64,000 nt of DNA. Origin: Phyto melanocephala (Eukaryota; Arthropoda; Insecta; Diptera; Rhinophoridae). Within the stretch, counting starts at the first letter, position 1. Every line of letters starts with the position of its first letter. Positions 46,984-60,389 of this stretch are shown in pieces. Where the stretch lies: assembly GCA_941918925.1 (NCBI GenBank), contig OW799233.1, positions 30,448,421-30,512,420 on the forward strand, in the 5' to 3' direction. Position numbers and translations under genes: made by a program. The notes under the pieces were generated by a model. It worked only from the letters and a program-made list of their open reading frames with translations. It searched no databases and was not told where the DNA came from.

Positions 46984-47905
46984 CAAGTAAGAGCACTATA
47001 TTCGGCTGTGCCGAAGCATTTATACCCACCACCAATTTTTTGTACTTATATAGCACAGAATTTATTATTTTGTTATTAACAGTAGTCGCTATGACATAAT
47101 CTCTTTATACTAAAATATGTATCACTTTCTTTGTATAACTTGGATATGCTAGTAAAATGTTTTCGTAATTTTAGTCTTTCAATGAAAGTGGACGTAAAAG
47201 TAGGCGTGGCAGAAAAGTTTCTGCTAATAAGTAAAACTTAGATATTTCAATATAGTCCTTTATTATTTTAAAATCTTTATTCTTAGAGAAATTATTCGAA
47301 TTCGAGATAAAGCGTTATATGAGTGGTGGGCGTAAAAGTGGGCGTGTCACATTTATTTTCAGTTAGTACAGAACCTCTGACCAAAAAGCAATGGTATTAT
47401 TACGTTTTGAATTTTGAATATACCGAAAAACACACTGCGAGGTATAAATTTTCGTACGTTTTGATCTATAACTCCTTTCCTAATCCATTGAATTAAGAAA
47501 TTTATAAGGAAAAATTTTTCTTTTACTCAGGATGTATATATTCGAAATTTCATGATTCTACGTCAATGCGTTTGAACACAATTTCATTTTATTCGATGTT
47601 GGAAGGACATGGTTTTTTTTACCTACTCTTGCATTACGATCTATAACTCTCTTCCTAATATTCCAATTTAGGCCATTTTCAATACCAAACAAAACTTGTG
47701 TATAAGAAAGATTCTGGCAAAATTTAAGCCCCCCTTGCTTTTTTGTTCCCACCACTATGGTGCTTTCAACAGACGGACATACGGACGGACATAGCTAGAT
47801 CGTCGTAAAATGAAACACCGATTCAGAATATAAATACTTTATGGGGTCTATTAGGAATGACAAAATGAATATACCCCCACAATTTTTTTGGTAACGAGTA
47901 TAAAA
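46984..47905 (-). mobile_element. DINE-1-like element without the mariner insertion
   Basis: It has the same left hairpin (ATTCGGCTGTGCCGAA) and right end (ttggtaacgagtataaaa) as the long subfamily. It runs straight through ctttctttgtataacttggat, the site that carries the GAGGGTGG...CCACCCTT insertion in the copies at 4.8, 19.3 and 39.5 kb. It also has one tandem unit only. It contains the cataaagta and GTCCG blocks. Confidence 0.8.
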
Positions 47906-48980
47906 ATGCTGAAAAAAGTGTTAATGTAAATATTGAAAAAAAATCAAAATTTTGAAGCCACTAAAATCTAAAAATTGTTGTATACTTTTACGAAACAGAA
48001 ACATGTTTTTTTGTATAACCTTAATAGGCTATAAGTGTATAGTATTGTTCAGATAATTAATTTAGTTTAGTTTAATTTAAGTGTGAAGTAAAAAAAGAAA
48101 ATTTAGAAATTTAAAATAACTGGACAAAAAATTCATTCATATTAATTAAGTTGGTGAGCTCTATTTACTCTATATATAAGTTCAAAGTTAACTAAATTCA
48201 ATAAATGTAAAAAAAATAATTCTATTAAATTATTTAATTCTAATATATATGAAATACTTTTTACATTTTCAAAGCCTTATTTTTTATTATAAAATTTATT
48301 AAAAAATTTATTTATTATAAAACTTATTAATTATTATTTATTTACTCTTCATTCAACCCTACTGTGCACTTGCCAATTATTTACAGTCATTTATTTTTAT
48401 GATTTCCTATTTAAATTGATTAACACATGTTTTACCAACATATTGACAATATTGTAAATGATTGTTAATGTGCACACATACATACATGTTTTCACATTAA
48501 ACGAATTGACAATAATTTGATAAATTTAAATGCGCTTAAATAGTTTATGAGGACTTATTAAAATATTTAAAATACCACATTTAAAATGTGAAAAAGAAAA
48601 AGAAAATAAACAAAATCACTAGACGTTAACCGTAAATGCACATGCATAAAATATGCAAATTTTGTATTGAAGAATATATAAATTGACGTCTGCATTGCAG
48701 ATAAGAATTTGTTGCAAGACGTTAAGGAAATTTATTTTTATTATACAGATGAAAAGTACTTAAAAGGCAAGAGGAAGTATACATTTTAAAAGGATTTCGG
48801 TAAATACTTATTGTATATTAAAACGTGTAAGTACATAGTCTACGTAAAATTTATTGTTTATTTAAAGAGCAGCACAAGCAAAAGAGAAATGGATTACAAG
48901 CAATAGAATTAAATTTAAAATAGTGTGTGTATATTAATCAATATAAGCTACATACTTGCAAAAATATGTATGTGTTGTGC
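47906..48980. other. Intron sequence
   Basis: Nothing supported. Confidence 0.5.
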
Positions 48981-48985
48981 TTGAA

Positions 48986-50170
48986 CCCTGCTACCACGCT
49001 ATGGTCTTTTGGTGACCCAAATCGTATTTAAGATTACCGTATTTCTAACTGGTGAAATATATTTGAAAGTTCTTACTACTCAGTGCATCAATTGTTGAAA
49101 TATATTGAATTCAATTAGTCTTATCACCATTTTGGACTTAGACAATTTGTTATTGCAAGTATTTACACATATCATGTTCGGGTCATTTTATGACCCTCTA
49201 TCATTTTTGTTAAACGAATAATAAATATAAAATATGCATATATAACAAAATAATAATGACCGACAAAACGCCCAAAAAAATAACGCATGGTTGTTGAAAG
49301 AGAGTCAACAAAAGCCCTTTGTGCAGAGAACACCTCTCTTTTGCGAATGCACTGGAATGCGTTTCCAGTGGCACAGAAGCCTTCAGTTTATTGACCGTAA
49401 CTAATGGCACAGAATTTTTTGATAAAGATCGGATGATAAAGTGGACAACAACAACTTCTTTGCAATGTGTGAGTCGTGCAAGTGAAAATATTCTTCACAC
49501 AAAATCTGGAGTGACTTCTTATGCTATTCATCGTATTTCGAAAATTCGTGATACTTTTGATGTATGCCTTACAGAAGCTATGAAAAGGGATATAATTCAC
49601 TACAGCAATTTGCAAGAAAGTGCCATTTTCGAAAGTTTTCAAGCTATAGATGCTATTGAGTTCGATGCTTACCTGAAACTTCTTATACCTATTGGTATTT
49701 ATTTACAATTTAGTTTTTCTTTTATAATTGTATACAAAACATATTTTTCTTTTAGGAGGCTACCGGTCATATGGTGAAAGTGTTAACTTCCTGTGGGACG
49801 AGTTTCATGGACGTCCTTCTTTGAGAGCAATCATGTCTTTACAGCTATTAAGCAATATTTCTCGTGTACAAGAATTTGACGATAGGCAAATATAAGATCG
49901 GAATAAAGAGGAGATAAACTTGCTCCTATTCGCACATTTTATGAGCAATGGACTCAAAATTTGCAACTGCTTTACGTTCCAAGTGCTAATATTTATAACG
50001 ATTGACGAACAGTTTATTCCGTCCCGAGGTAGATGTCCTTTCAAAGTATATATCCAAGTTATCCTGGGATATATGGCATGAAAGAGTGGATAGCAGCGGA
50101 TTCTGACAAAAATTATAATGAACACAGAGAAAATCGTTTAAGTCAATCCTATAATTTTATGGCCGTGTAA
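48986..50170 (+). pseudogene. piggyBac-family transposase pseudogene retaining an intron
   Basis: The plus-strand frame 49319-49694 includes TTTSLQCVSRASENILHTKS, then GVTSYAIHRISKIRDTFDVC and the helix after it, as in piggyBac-like proteins. A 61-base GT...AG segment (49695-49755) interrupts it. Beyond it the frame resumes GYRSYGESVNFLWDEFHGRP, SLRAIMSLQLLSN, the family's insertion-domain motif. After several frameshifts comes TIDEQFIPSRGRCPFKVYI, containing the first catalytic Asp (about 49996), then YPGIYGMKEWIAADSDKNY. The second and third catalytic regions and the C-terminal zinc domain are absent. The extent left of 49319 (to about 48986, ttgaaccctgctaccacgc) is tentative. This lineage differs from the intact piggyBac at 23.3 kb. 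Confidence 0.8.
49695..49755 (+). other. Short intron within the piggyBac pseudogene
   Basis: Starts GTATTTATTT and ends TTTTTCTTTTAG. Its removal joins ...LLIPI-G with GYRSYGES in one frame. 61 nt is a typical dipteran short-intron length. Confidence 0.75.
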
Positions 50171-50289
50171 TGTGACTTATTTGCTATTTGGTTTGTTCAG
50201 TGTAAAAAGAAGATTTTTACTCAATTAGTTTTAAGCAATATATACATTTAACACGGAACTTTTTGAGAAGTGAGTATTAGTCAGCTATT

Positions 50290-50490
50290 AACATTACATT
50301 TTGAAGTGGTCCTTTGACCATCAAGATCATGAGACTTAACTCCACTAGATTACTCTTTGCAGAGATACATCAAATATTTCTTATACAGAAACGAGCCAGT
50401 CCTGAAAGAAAATATTACAGCTGCTATTAGTTAGATATCGACCGAAATGTTGTTGAAATTATACCAGAAGATTAACACTAAAAAATACAT
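50290..50490 (+). pseudogene. Mariner-like transposase C-terminal scrap
   Basis: The plus-strand frame gives a degenerate LTPLDYSLQRYIKYFLYRNE, then PVLKENITAAIS and ISTEMLLKLYQKI. This follows the 'CDLTPLDYFLWGYVK.LVY.NKP.TI..L..NI...I..I..EML..V..N' order. About 60 codons survive. Confidence 0.65.
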
Positions 50491-53400
50491 ATTTAAAAAA
50501 TGAATGAAAAAAATTCGTGTATACCCATAAAAAATGTTTCCTTAACGGTTAAATATATTCCCATAGCTATTTCATTTTCTTTTCAATTCACAATACGTAT
50601 ATAGATGAAACTCTATAAGTCATTCGATTAACGTATAAATCGGTCTCTCAACAAGTTTTTTTTTTTTTATTAGTGATATAGTTTTCTATATATATATTGA
50701 TCACACTTCACTCTGTAGTTATCACACTTACAACTAAAGAAGACAATAAAAACATGTTCTTTTAACCGGTGTAAAAATAATTTACCCATATCAAAAACAA
50801 TTTACCCATGTCAAACACATAAGGTCGATCGGCTTAAAAAATATGAAATTGAATTATTTAAACAAAATTATTAAATTTTTTTAAATAAATTTTTAAACCT
50901 TGACAATTTTCAAAACAAAAATAAGCATTTGTGTTGTCACGTCTATTAAAGAATAGACGATTGGTATAAAAATGTCAAGAAATGTTTAAAAGACAGTTTA
51001 GACAAATGAATTGTGATGAATTATTAATCAATAATAATATTTTGCTAAAATTTTTTGGTTAACACTAGCCAGACGTTCTTTTTATTTAAAAATTACATCT
51101 ACTGAAATTATTTTTTTAAATCTTAAAAACATTTAAAAACTATTTTTTTGAAGGCAGTTAGCCTTTGCGTTTATAAACATAATTTTTAAATCATATTTTT
51201 TTCTTCTATTTTTTTTTGCATTTTCTGCCATGTACAAGTACAGTTCAAGACTTTTTTTTAAATTTTTCTTTTGTTGTAAGATGGTTTTGTTGGTTTTATT
51301 TGTGTGCGTAGTATTGTTGTAGGGTTTCCGTTAAATATTGGATATAAACTTTAGTTTTTTTAAATGTAAATATTTAAAATTATATAAAACACTTTAAAAA
51401 AGAAATACATCAGTATTAAGGTTCCATACCGTCGAAAAATAAATTTTACTTGACATAAAATTAAATATTCGTAAAGAAGTTAGTGAAAAAAAATTTGGAT
51501 AATGTGGTAAAATAATGATGTGAATAATCAAACATGTGTCAGCCTCTTAAGAACAATTAAATATTTCTGTAATAAAACAAAATTTTGAAGAATCCCTAGA
51601 TCTTGTGGGCCTCAATCTAAAGTCAATGTCAATGGCCCACAATTCATTTTAGATTTTAAAGATGGACTTCGGAGTTATAGAGGACATGCAACCCCAAAAG
51701 TGCAAATTTTTGTAATAAAAATTTCATAAGAAATACGGTCTTGTGGGCGTAATCATAGAAAAAATTTCCTGATATTGTTTTCCATTATAAATGTCAGACA
51801 TGCCTTGTTTTCATTTAAATAAATAACCGATGATTGCGAATAAAAATATTCATCTTTCTATATATTTTCTAACACTCTTGTTGTTGTGATCAATTGGCGC
51901 AGATTTTAATATAACGATTTAACCAATTTTCATGTATGTTTGTCTTTTACACGTTACTGTTACTATTAAATAAATTGAGAGGATACTATTCGATTTTGAT
52001 TAAAATTTCAAATAAAAATATTTCGTAAAGTACCAGAAATTTCAATATTTTTTATTTCCTTTGATGTCACAATTAATTTTTTATGTCAGTGTGATGAGTA
52101 GCTTGAAAATTATTACAAACAAATTTTTCGTTAGTGCACTTTTAGTTGTAGATTTTTTTTATGTTTAACCAAGTATGGAAGCTGTGAACACTTTGGGACT
52201 AACATAGTTGAATTTATCTTATTGAAAAGAAAACTGGTTTAAGATATCCTTTTTACCTGCCTCTGGATAAGCGCTTTTAAGCATTACTGCTTATTATTTA
52301 GGTGTAGTTGTGAGATATCTTTGAAGTTTTTCAATGGAAATATACATTTAGAAAAACATTGAACTTGAGAGCCTTTTCATTGACCTGCTTCTTAAAAAAA
52401 ATTTTTAAGGAGTTATGATATATATCACGTGAGATAACTTGCTAGCCAAACTAGATCTTCAACAATTCAATTGTATTGTACACTACCGCTGTACTGTTAA
52501 AATCACATATAGCCCAAAAATACTCCGATATTGTAGTCTTTCCGCAATAGCCGTTGGACGTTGTTAGCGTTTCAAAAGTAAATTTTTTCGCATAAAGTTG
52601 TGACCGTGCATTACTTCAGGCTGCTGTCTTTTCCAGATGTGACATCCCACGTAATTAAGTTAATTTCTAACATCAATTTCATAATTCGCAAACATTCTTG
52701 AAGTTTGTATATTTCCACAATTAAGAGCTTCTCGAAAGCACGGCTAGTGCTTTTAGAGAAATAATACATTTTAAAACTTTTCTGGGCGCATGTTAAATTT
52801 GTTTTTATTTTCAACCTACTTTTTTGCTTTGAGTTGCACTCTATTTTTTTATTATGGCCCATTTTAATTTTTAGTATTTGAATTAAGTAAAAAGAAACTA
52901 CTTTTACATAAAATTTTAATAAAACAAATTGTAGCCATTAAATAAGCTAATTTTAATAAAATTTATAACATAAGTGGGACATTATTTTCTCTTCTCATCG
53001 CAATAAATAGATTCTAAATATATATTACAGTTTTTGGGAGAAATTGCTTTAGAACACGAATAAAGGAAGGTTGCATTAATATCATAAAAATAAAAGTATT
53101 TTATACGTTTTGCAGCACAAGTAGTAAAATAATTTTCTATCAAGATAAGAAAAGTTATTTAAACTTTAGTAAGTGTATGTTCATCTTAATAAAGTTCTTT
53201 GGTGATGGAGAGTACGAAAATAATCAAAGTGACCTTGAGGCAATTGTTAGGTAGTGTAAAATTTTATTAAAGATAATTCTAAACAAAGCAGTTAAAGGTT
53301 AAATCCCCCAAAATGTGTTTGTTTTTCACTATAACAGCGTAATAAAGTATAAAGTTATAAAAATTAGTTTCATTTGAATTATAACAACGGATAAATCCGA

Positions 53401-53641
53401 ATTCATCTACAACGAGATTTGGGATTGTTTTTATTTATTTACAATACAAACTCAGTTAACTACAGTTCAAGCATAAGGTCACTTCATTATATCCAGGAAC
53501 TCCGGACATTACCAAACTCTTTTTTTTCTGATTGCACTTATAAAATACAGAGATTCGTCATGCAATTGAGGGAAAAAATTAAAGTTTATTTTGAAAACAT
53601 GTGTTCTTAATTAAAATTTAAAATAAATTATATATTATACT
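50491..53641. other. Intron sequence
   Basis: Over 3 kb without a gene I can support. A frame at 52611-52862 (minus) lies in slightly GC-richer sequence (52150-52870) that could be a very old transposon, but I recognise no motif. Confidence 0.45.
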
Positions 53642-54085
53642 ACCTAAGTCCGGCGCGCGTTTCTACGCCTCTTAATGAATAAAAATGCATTCTGAATTTT
53701 AATTGAATATTAAGTGCAAGAAGCTAAAAATTATAACTTTTTTATGGGCGTGGCACGTCCCACTTTACTAATCATGAAATTAGTCATGTCATGACAGTTC
53801 AATATGTGTGCAAAGTATCAGAAAAACCGGCAAAGTTCAAGTAGCTTAGAATTATAAGTTTTCTTATGGGCGTGGTCCTGCTCCCTTTTCTAATCACGAA
53901 ATTGTATAGTCATGACAGCTCAATATGTGTGCATAGTTTAAGAAAAATTGGTCCAGTACAAGTATCTCAAAATTAAAACTTTTTTTATGGGCGTGGCCCT
54001 GCCCAATTTTCTAATCACGAAATTATATAGTCATGACAGCTCAATATGTGTACAAAGTTTCAGGAAAATCGGCCAAGTGCAATAA
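53642..54085 (-). mobile_element. Helitron fragment, same family, 5'-truncated
   Basis: On the minus strand the 3' portion reads ...aattcagaatgcatttttat, tcattaagaggcgtagaaac and GCGCGCCGG, then diverges (acttaggta) where the other copies have GCTTTTCTAG. Three tandem units follow (atgggcgtggccctgccca, tcatgacagctcaatatgtg). The 5' (AT)n/(GT)n end and the phrase ctgtaaaaccgatcggactc are missing. Confidence 0.75.
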
Positions 54086-54171
54086 ATAAAAAAAGTTTTA
54101 ATTTTAAGGCACTGAGACTTTAAGTTAATTGATTATATTTGAACATTATTAAAAAAAATTTCCAGAAAAAA

Positions 54172-55530
54172 AAAACAAGTAAAAGTGCTATATTGGGCCA
54201 TTTCGAATTTAATAGTATCCCTTACCATCACGTCCATGGTTATTCTAGATTGCAGAATTTATTAAATACTAGTTTTCTTTATTATTTCCGGCGTCATCTT
54301 TCTATTAATCAAGGCCTTTCATTTATAGGCCATTTATAGGCTATAATCATAGGGTTAAAAATATGTCCGAGATTTGGTTTCAGACGCTATCTTGGTTTTT
54401 ACATTTTTAAAACTTTAATGTGTTTTTTTAATTAAGCCCTTTCATTTAATATCAATATTGTAGGAGTTAAAGGGAACAAAGCCGTAACTACCATTTTTAA
54501 CTCATATTGTCGCCATTAGATCTAGCACGCCATTTGGAGATTTAACTCATTCATAGTTAACTGTATTGTACTAGTCAAAGCCTTTTATTTGATACCAATG
54601 GGGGGTAAATTTTCAAGGGCAAGATATGACCCATATATTAATTTATTGATCGCCATTTTATAGTAGCGGCCATCATGGATTGAAATTTTTTGGAGAATAG
54701 TGTATGGCACAATCTAAGTCATGTCATTTGATACCTATATTGACACTCTTGGATGTAGAGAAACTAATAAAAATCGATATTGGTTTGCAAGTTTTATCTA
54801 TTGGTAGTTTTATCTATGCCAGTTGCAATTCGATTTGTTATTTTTTGTTCGTTTTTTGACAAAATAATTTTTGAGACTACGATGTTTTCAGCGTGTACAC
54901 AAATTATTAAAGAGGTTAAAAAATTTAATATATATTTAAAATAATGTATAATTTTCCAAATAATTTTTGCCTATAACTTTGCCGATTAGTAACCAATTTG
55001 TCCAAAATTATTCACACTTCGCTCTAAACTGTGAAAAATATGGATCTAATATATGTGCTGATTTTCAAAATTGATCTGCTCTCAAAAACGTATAATAATT
55101 GATATAACAGACATGTCTTGTCGATGTTGAGTGGTTTATAAAGCTGAATTTAACACGCACAGCAACAGATGGACTGACAAGCAAGCAATCGACTCATTCG
55201 CTTTAAGAATATATCTGTTGCTTGGAGGTAAAAGGGCCAATGTCACTTTGTTGCTCTTTTGAGTTAATCATTGCATTAGATTTGTTTTCTTGCTCTATTT
55301 CATTACGGTAAAACAGCTAAAGTCTTACTTAACCCAGAACAGCTTTATAAATAAAATGCTGGCCAATGTCACTATGAACGCACCTATAAAAGTTAAAGTT
55401 CAATTCCAATTTTCTCAAAAGTTTTCACATTGGCCCTTTTAGCTTCAAGCCACATACTTTGTGGTCTGAAATGAATATTTTAGATACTTTATATGGAATG
55501 ACAAACCTTTAAATATAAATCCTTGCACTC
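54172..55530 (-). mobile_element. Old DINE-1-like element, degraded
   Basis: The left edge aacaagtaaaagtgctatattgggcca corresponds to the CAAGTAAGAGTGCTATATTCGGC end, but the hairpin is broken. The region near 54440-54730 repeats 'gatac(c)aat' phrases as in the degraded copy at 34.6-35.2 kb. The far end near 55480-55530 has actttatatggaatgacaaacc, like the 5' block of the short subfamily. Boundaries are approximate. Confidence 0.5.
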
Positions 55531-56865
55531 TCTATGAAGTTTACAAAAACACAATTCAGTTTTGATTTTTTTTTTTATATTAAACGAATAAATTTTGACA
55601 TACATTGGACACCCTAAGCCAAACACATGCATAAAAGCAACCCAAAAAATATTAAATCCTAAGCCAACTTTTACACCCACCACTTATCAACAGACAAAGT
55701 TTTATTTGTCTAAAAAAACAACAGGCATTAGAGAAACATGAATATAAAATTAAAAAAAAATATAAATAAATAAAAATATTTAAAATGTCTGCATATGTGA
55801 CTGTTCGCTGAGACAGGGAGACATGCTACACATTCATACATAAGTGTATCCTATACATAACTATAAAAAAATAAAATTAAAGAATGAAATAACAACATCC
55901 ACAGCAACGGCAGCATTTTGTTACAAATAAATTTATGATGTTGTTTTAACAAACAAGGACAAACGCACGCACACATATGACGGCAAACTTACACATCCTT
56001 GTATGCATATATTGAAAATGTAGTTTATAATACCTTTAGCAAAAAATATGTTAAATATAAAGTAAAAATAAAATAAATATATAATTTATGTTGCTTAAAC
56101 TTTTTCTTTTTCATTTAATTTTTTATTATGCACATATTACGACAACAATTTCGCAAGCAAAAAAGAAATCAAAGTGTTAAAAAAGGAGTTTTTACATCTA
56201 GGTCCTTGAGTTTCTTTTCTTTTTTTTTCATATATTTCTCATATTTTAGATAAAGCCATAAGTTATTCATTTATAAATATTAAACTATACTGACACATAT
56301 TTTCTTATGATTGCATTTTAATAACTTGGACACTTACATACTAACGCAGAGGTTTTATGAATTGTTTTTTATGTAACATTTTTTGAGCAGTAGTTTAGCA
56401 AAGAATTAAATAAAAACTTGTATTTTCTAATCCTTTTATTAAAAAAAAAAGACAAAAGGGATTTTTGCAAGATTTACAAAATATTGTCATATTCCTTTTG
56501 TTTCTAGTTTGTGATTTTAAATTAAATTTATGTGGCATAAACTTAAAAAAATTTAAATATGAACGGGTACGGTGGACTGAAGTGGTCATTTTGTAACATT
56601 TTGTATAAATCTTTTATTTTTGTTAGAATCAGTTTTTTTTTTTGTTAAAAATATTTTTAAGTGAAACAAATGCTTTTTATGTTTACTTTTCATGCATTTC
56701 GGTTTTAAAAACTACCTCTTTAGAAACTGAGTTCTACTACAACAAACAGTGGCGCCTTTTAGATAAAATAAACTAATAAATATTTATCTTTTTAGGCACT
56801 TACCTGGTTTGAGTAGTTAAAACAAACTACGTTTTGTAGCAGAAACCCAAGTCCTTTCAAAAATT
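55531..56865. other. Intron sequence
   Basis: No supported feature. Confidence 0.5.
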
Positions 56866-56869
56866 TCAT

Positions 56870-58860
56870 TACGATACATCCTGTCTTGTCCAACGAGCGG
56901 TCTTCGTGTATTAAACAACAACAGTATTTATTGGTCTTACCATTACCTAAAAATCGCAAACCCTTGTGTACTGGTGTAGACTCATCTCTGTCTTCTGCAT
57001 CCTTGTCTCAAACATCGTAATTTATGGTTAGTTTCGTATACTCTCAAGTATTTTTTTTTGTGCAGACGTTGAATTCGATTCAAAAACGTATCGATAATCT
57101 ATACCCTTCTATCTTTGTGTTATGAGCATAGCATCAGATATTTTAGCGTTTATGATTAGTCCCTGTTTATAATACCATTTCTCGGTTAAACTGGGTGCCT
57201 GTTTTATATATACTAAAATGTTCTCTATAAATTTTTCACCAACAACATTTGCTTCATAATTTGCATACCGTATCTTGTGTATACCTAGTACCCCTAGTCT
57301 CTTGCGGAGGCCCTTTGCGGTTTTTTTTCAGAAAAAAAGGTGCTAAGTCTCCACCCTGCAGACAAACTTTGATTAGTTTTCCCTGAATCCTTGTGCAGAT
57401 ATTCTCCCGCTAACAGCATTCCTAAGTCGGTCAAATGATATCTTGCCAATGGCATTTTCTATATTAATTTATACGGACCAAGCGACATCCTCATTTAATA
57501 TCTGTCTTTCCGCAATGCTCACGAGTCAATCAAGCCCATCATAATATATCAATAATATCCATCATTGTATTTTTCGCATGGAGGTAAATATGAGGAATTT
57601 AAACTTTATCAGCGATCATAAGGGGTTCTAAATTGTCTTCGTCGTACAAATATCGCCTTTGCGAATAAATCCATCTTTGAACACAGGGTTCCCAGATACA
57701 TTATACAGTCTTCTTATTTATTTTTTAAAAACTGCATTTCTTTCAGCTCCAACTTCTTATTGTAATTATCTTAAAAGCTAGGGTTTTTCTTTCGGGTTCT
57801 TGTGAGTTCTGCTAGTTTCGCTTTTGATGAATTTAACTTTGCCGTTTCACTTTGCTATAAAATCTATCCGATCCACTATCGTCAAGGGAAACGCTTTCTT
57901 CAAACTAAGCTTAGCAGTCGATTTTATCCACTCTCCGGCCTTTCATATTCTGAAGTGCCCGATGTGAAACACTTTCCAAAATCTCTATATCAAATCGCTT
58001 TTATTTGATATTGAAACTCTTTATCGAATGACTACGTTACGACAGTGGAACATATTCATCGTTATATATTTGACGTTTCGTATGATATCTCTATTTTTAG
58101 AAAAATTATATAGACCACATAAGCGAGCCATTATAAAGACATTTAAGTTTGATTCCTCCAGGCCCTTAACAGATATCTCAGTAATATATAGAGTATATCT
58201 TTCGCAAATTGGCCAGAAATTTTCCTTATGCTTTTGCCTATGTTTGGCTTAGCGCTAGTCTTGTACTACTGCTCAGCTTCTGGATGCTGTCCTTTATCAA
58301 CCCTGCTCTTCGACAGCTCTCGTATGCCGTACGAGTGGCTGTAGTCTTAAGTTTTTTTGGGTTAAATTTTTTGTGTTTCTTACCATTCAACCTTTTTTGG
58401 GGTAATTCTATATCTGTCAACCCTAAGGCTATCAGTGTTACTCGCCATTTTTCCATAGCCTTCCTTTTCCTATGATGTTTCCTCTTTTTTATTGGCTACT
58501 CGGTTTTATCAAATAGCATAGTCTTCGATTGGGCATTTGAATCTTTAACTACCGTGATGATAACAAACGCTGCTAACCCTACTGAGCGTAGATGCATCTA
58601 TTTTATCCACAATCACTGCTCTACCAACTGCAGTATACTCTGGAGAAACTTCAGAGATTAACCGATTCACCTGCTACAACGCTTTGTTGTCCGTCTCTTT
58701 TGAAATTTCATGGTCATTTCTATACTGCAACTCACTTCAACCTGTACGATATTCCCATGAGTTCTGTAGAAAAGTTATCGATCTGCGCAGAGCTTCATGT
58801 ACGCTGAGAAACCTTCAGTGCAACTGCAGATCAACAAGTATCTAGTGTTTATATAATAAA
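56870..58860 (-). pseudogene. Decayed non-LTR retrotransposon, includes reverse-transcriptase core scraps
   Basis: GC is higher than in the flanks. On the minus strand around 57480-57140 the reading gives IENAIGKISFDRLRNAVSGR, then ISAQGFREN. Next come LRKRLGVLGIHKIRYANYEA, NVVGEKFIENILVYIKQAPS and LTEKWYYKQGLIINA. This parallels the LINE order 'DIEGAFDN...I...GV...I...(W)...GYADD(I/V)...VGKF......AL......WC...GL.INP'. The catalytic Asp pair is lost (YANYEA). A 72-codon frame at 58238-58456 lies upstream and is unassigned. The outer limits are guesses from composition. Confidence 0.5.
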
Positions 58861-60389
58861 TACCAAGCGCCTGTAAGGCCACCCCTTCCTATCGCATGTA
58901 GTTCCACGTGGCTCAGGGGAGATTTTTAGGAGTCTACAATTCAAACGACGTCATTGAAGGCAGTTGTCGCTAATGGTACCAATTACAGCACTACTAGATA
59001 GTTTAATCCCAATGCGAGGAAAAAACTGCCTATTGGCTGCGTCTATCAATTTCCTCTATATGTAGGGGATAAAGTTAAGAACAAGTATTAACATCCAACA
59101 GATCTGTAGCACTTTTTACCAGTTTAAAATCGTAAAATATGAAAAAAATTTGATTCACCGATCGATGCTTTCTACTTTCAGTTTTAGCTTACCATTTCTT
59201 TTTATCTGATATACTGAATTTATTAAACTTTATATCGTTTTAATGCAAGTCTATTTAGAATTTTTATTTTTTTAGTTCTTGTTTTTTTTTTATTTTAAAC
59301 CAATTTTCTTATCTTGTTGAGTAGTCAAAAAAGAAAATGTCTTTGCTAAACATTTTTTTTTCTTTTTTACTCGTTACTATGAACAACTCAATTTGCACAC
59401 AAATACATAGAAACACAGGCATATGTGTAGATTTAAAAATGAATATGCATATGTTACCTAACCATACCAACAAGTATATGTATGTAAGTATGAATGTTCT
59501 TAACTATATCTTGATAAAAATACAAAATACTAGGAAAAACTAAGTTCAAGAAATTTCATATACATACTTTTATCTTTTGCAGTATTTTTTGAATATTTTA
59601 CTGGAAATTTTGCTAGAATATGTAGTTGGTTAAAAAAAAGCGAAACTTTAACAACCAAGAGCAAGCAGCGTAACATATGATACTTTAAACATTATTCTCT
59701 TGTCATACCCTATAACACACCATATCGTCTTTAGTTAAAGGAGTTTTTAAAATAAGTCTCTTTAGTAGTCTCGTGTTTGAGGGTTTTTTAAACCTTTTTC
59801 TTTTCAAAGTCTTATAAGTCGACTGTAAAATTTTTTAATTATTTTTTATTTGTTTACTGATAAAGACAGAGAGAAATATAGAAAAAAAATTTTGGCAATT
59901 GTAGAAAAATTAGGCAAATAATAAAGTAGAAAAAGTTTTACATAGAATCTAATAATTTGAAATGATAACATTAGCAAGTTGTAGGTTCAATATAACCTAG
60001 ATAAGCACATAAAGAAAAAGCTGTAAATCGGCTTAATATAATCAATGAATAAACATGATGCATTGTAATTTTTCCATATTTCTTTGTCTGCAAGAAAAAA
60101 CACCGTTTAGGTGACTACGTCTTCAAAAATTGTCTTATTTGGTCATATTTTGTTAGTTAAATTGGATTTCTATTTCATTATTTTAATTAAAATTAATTTA
60201 TTTTACATTTCAGTTCCTATTTCCATTTGTGAAATATTCTTAAATATTCAGTAGCATGAAATACTTTCAACATTCACATTCGATCTGATTGTGGTCCATT
60301 GTGTTCTCTTTGATAAAAAAAAACTAAGAACGAAAGCAAATAGTAAAATCAGGATAAATTAAGAAAAGATATAATGTTGAAGGACTAAA
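58861..60389. other. Intron sequence
   Basis: No supported feature. Confidence 0.45.

Noticed and set aside
49805..50125. 106-codon minus-strand frame
   Set aside because: Antisense to the piggyBac pseudogene, whose plus-strand motifs are unambiguous.
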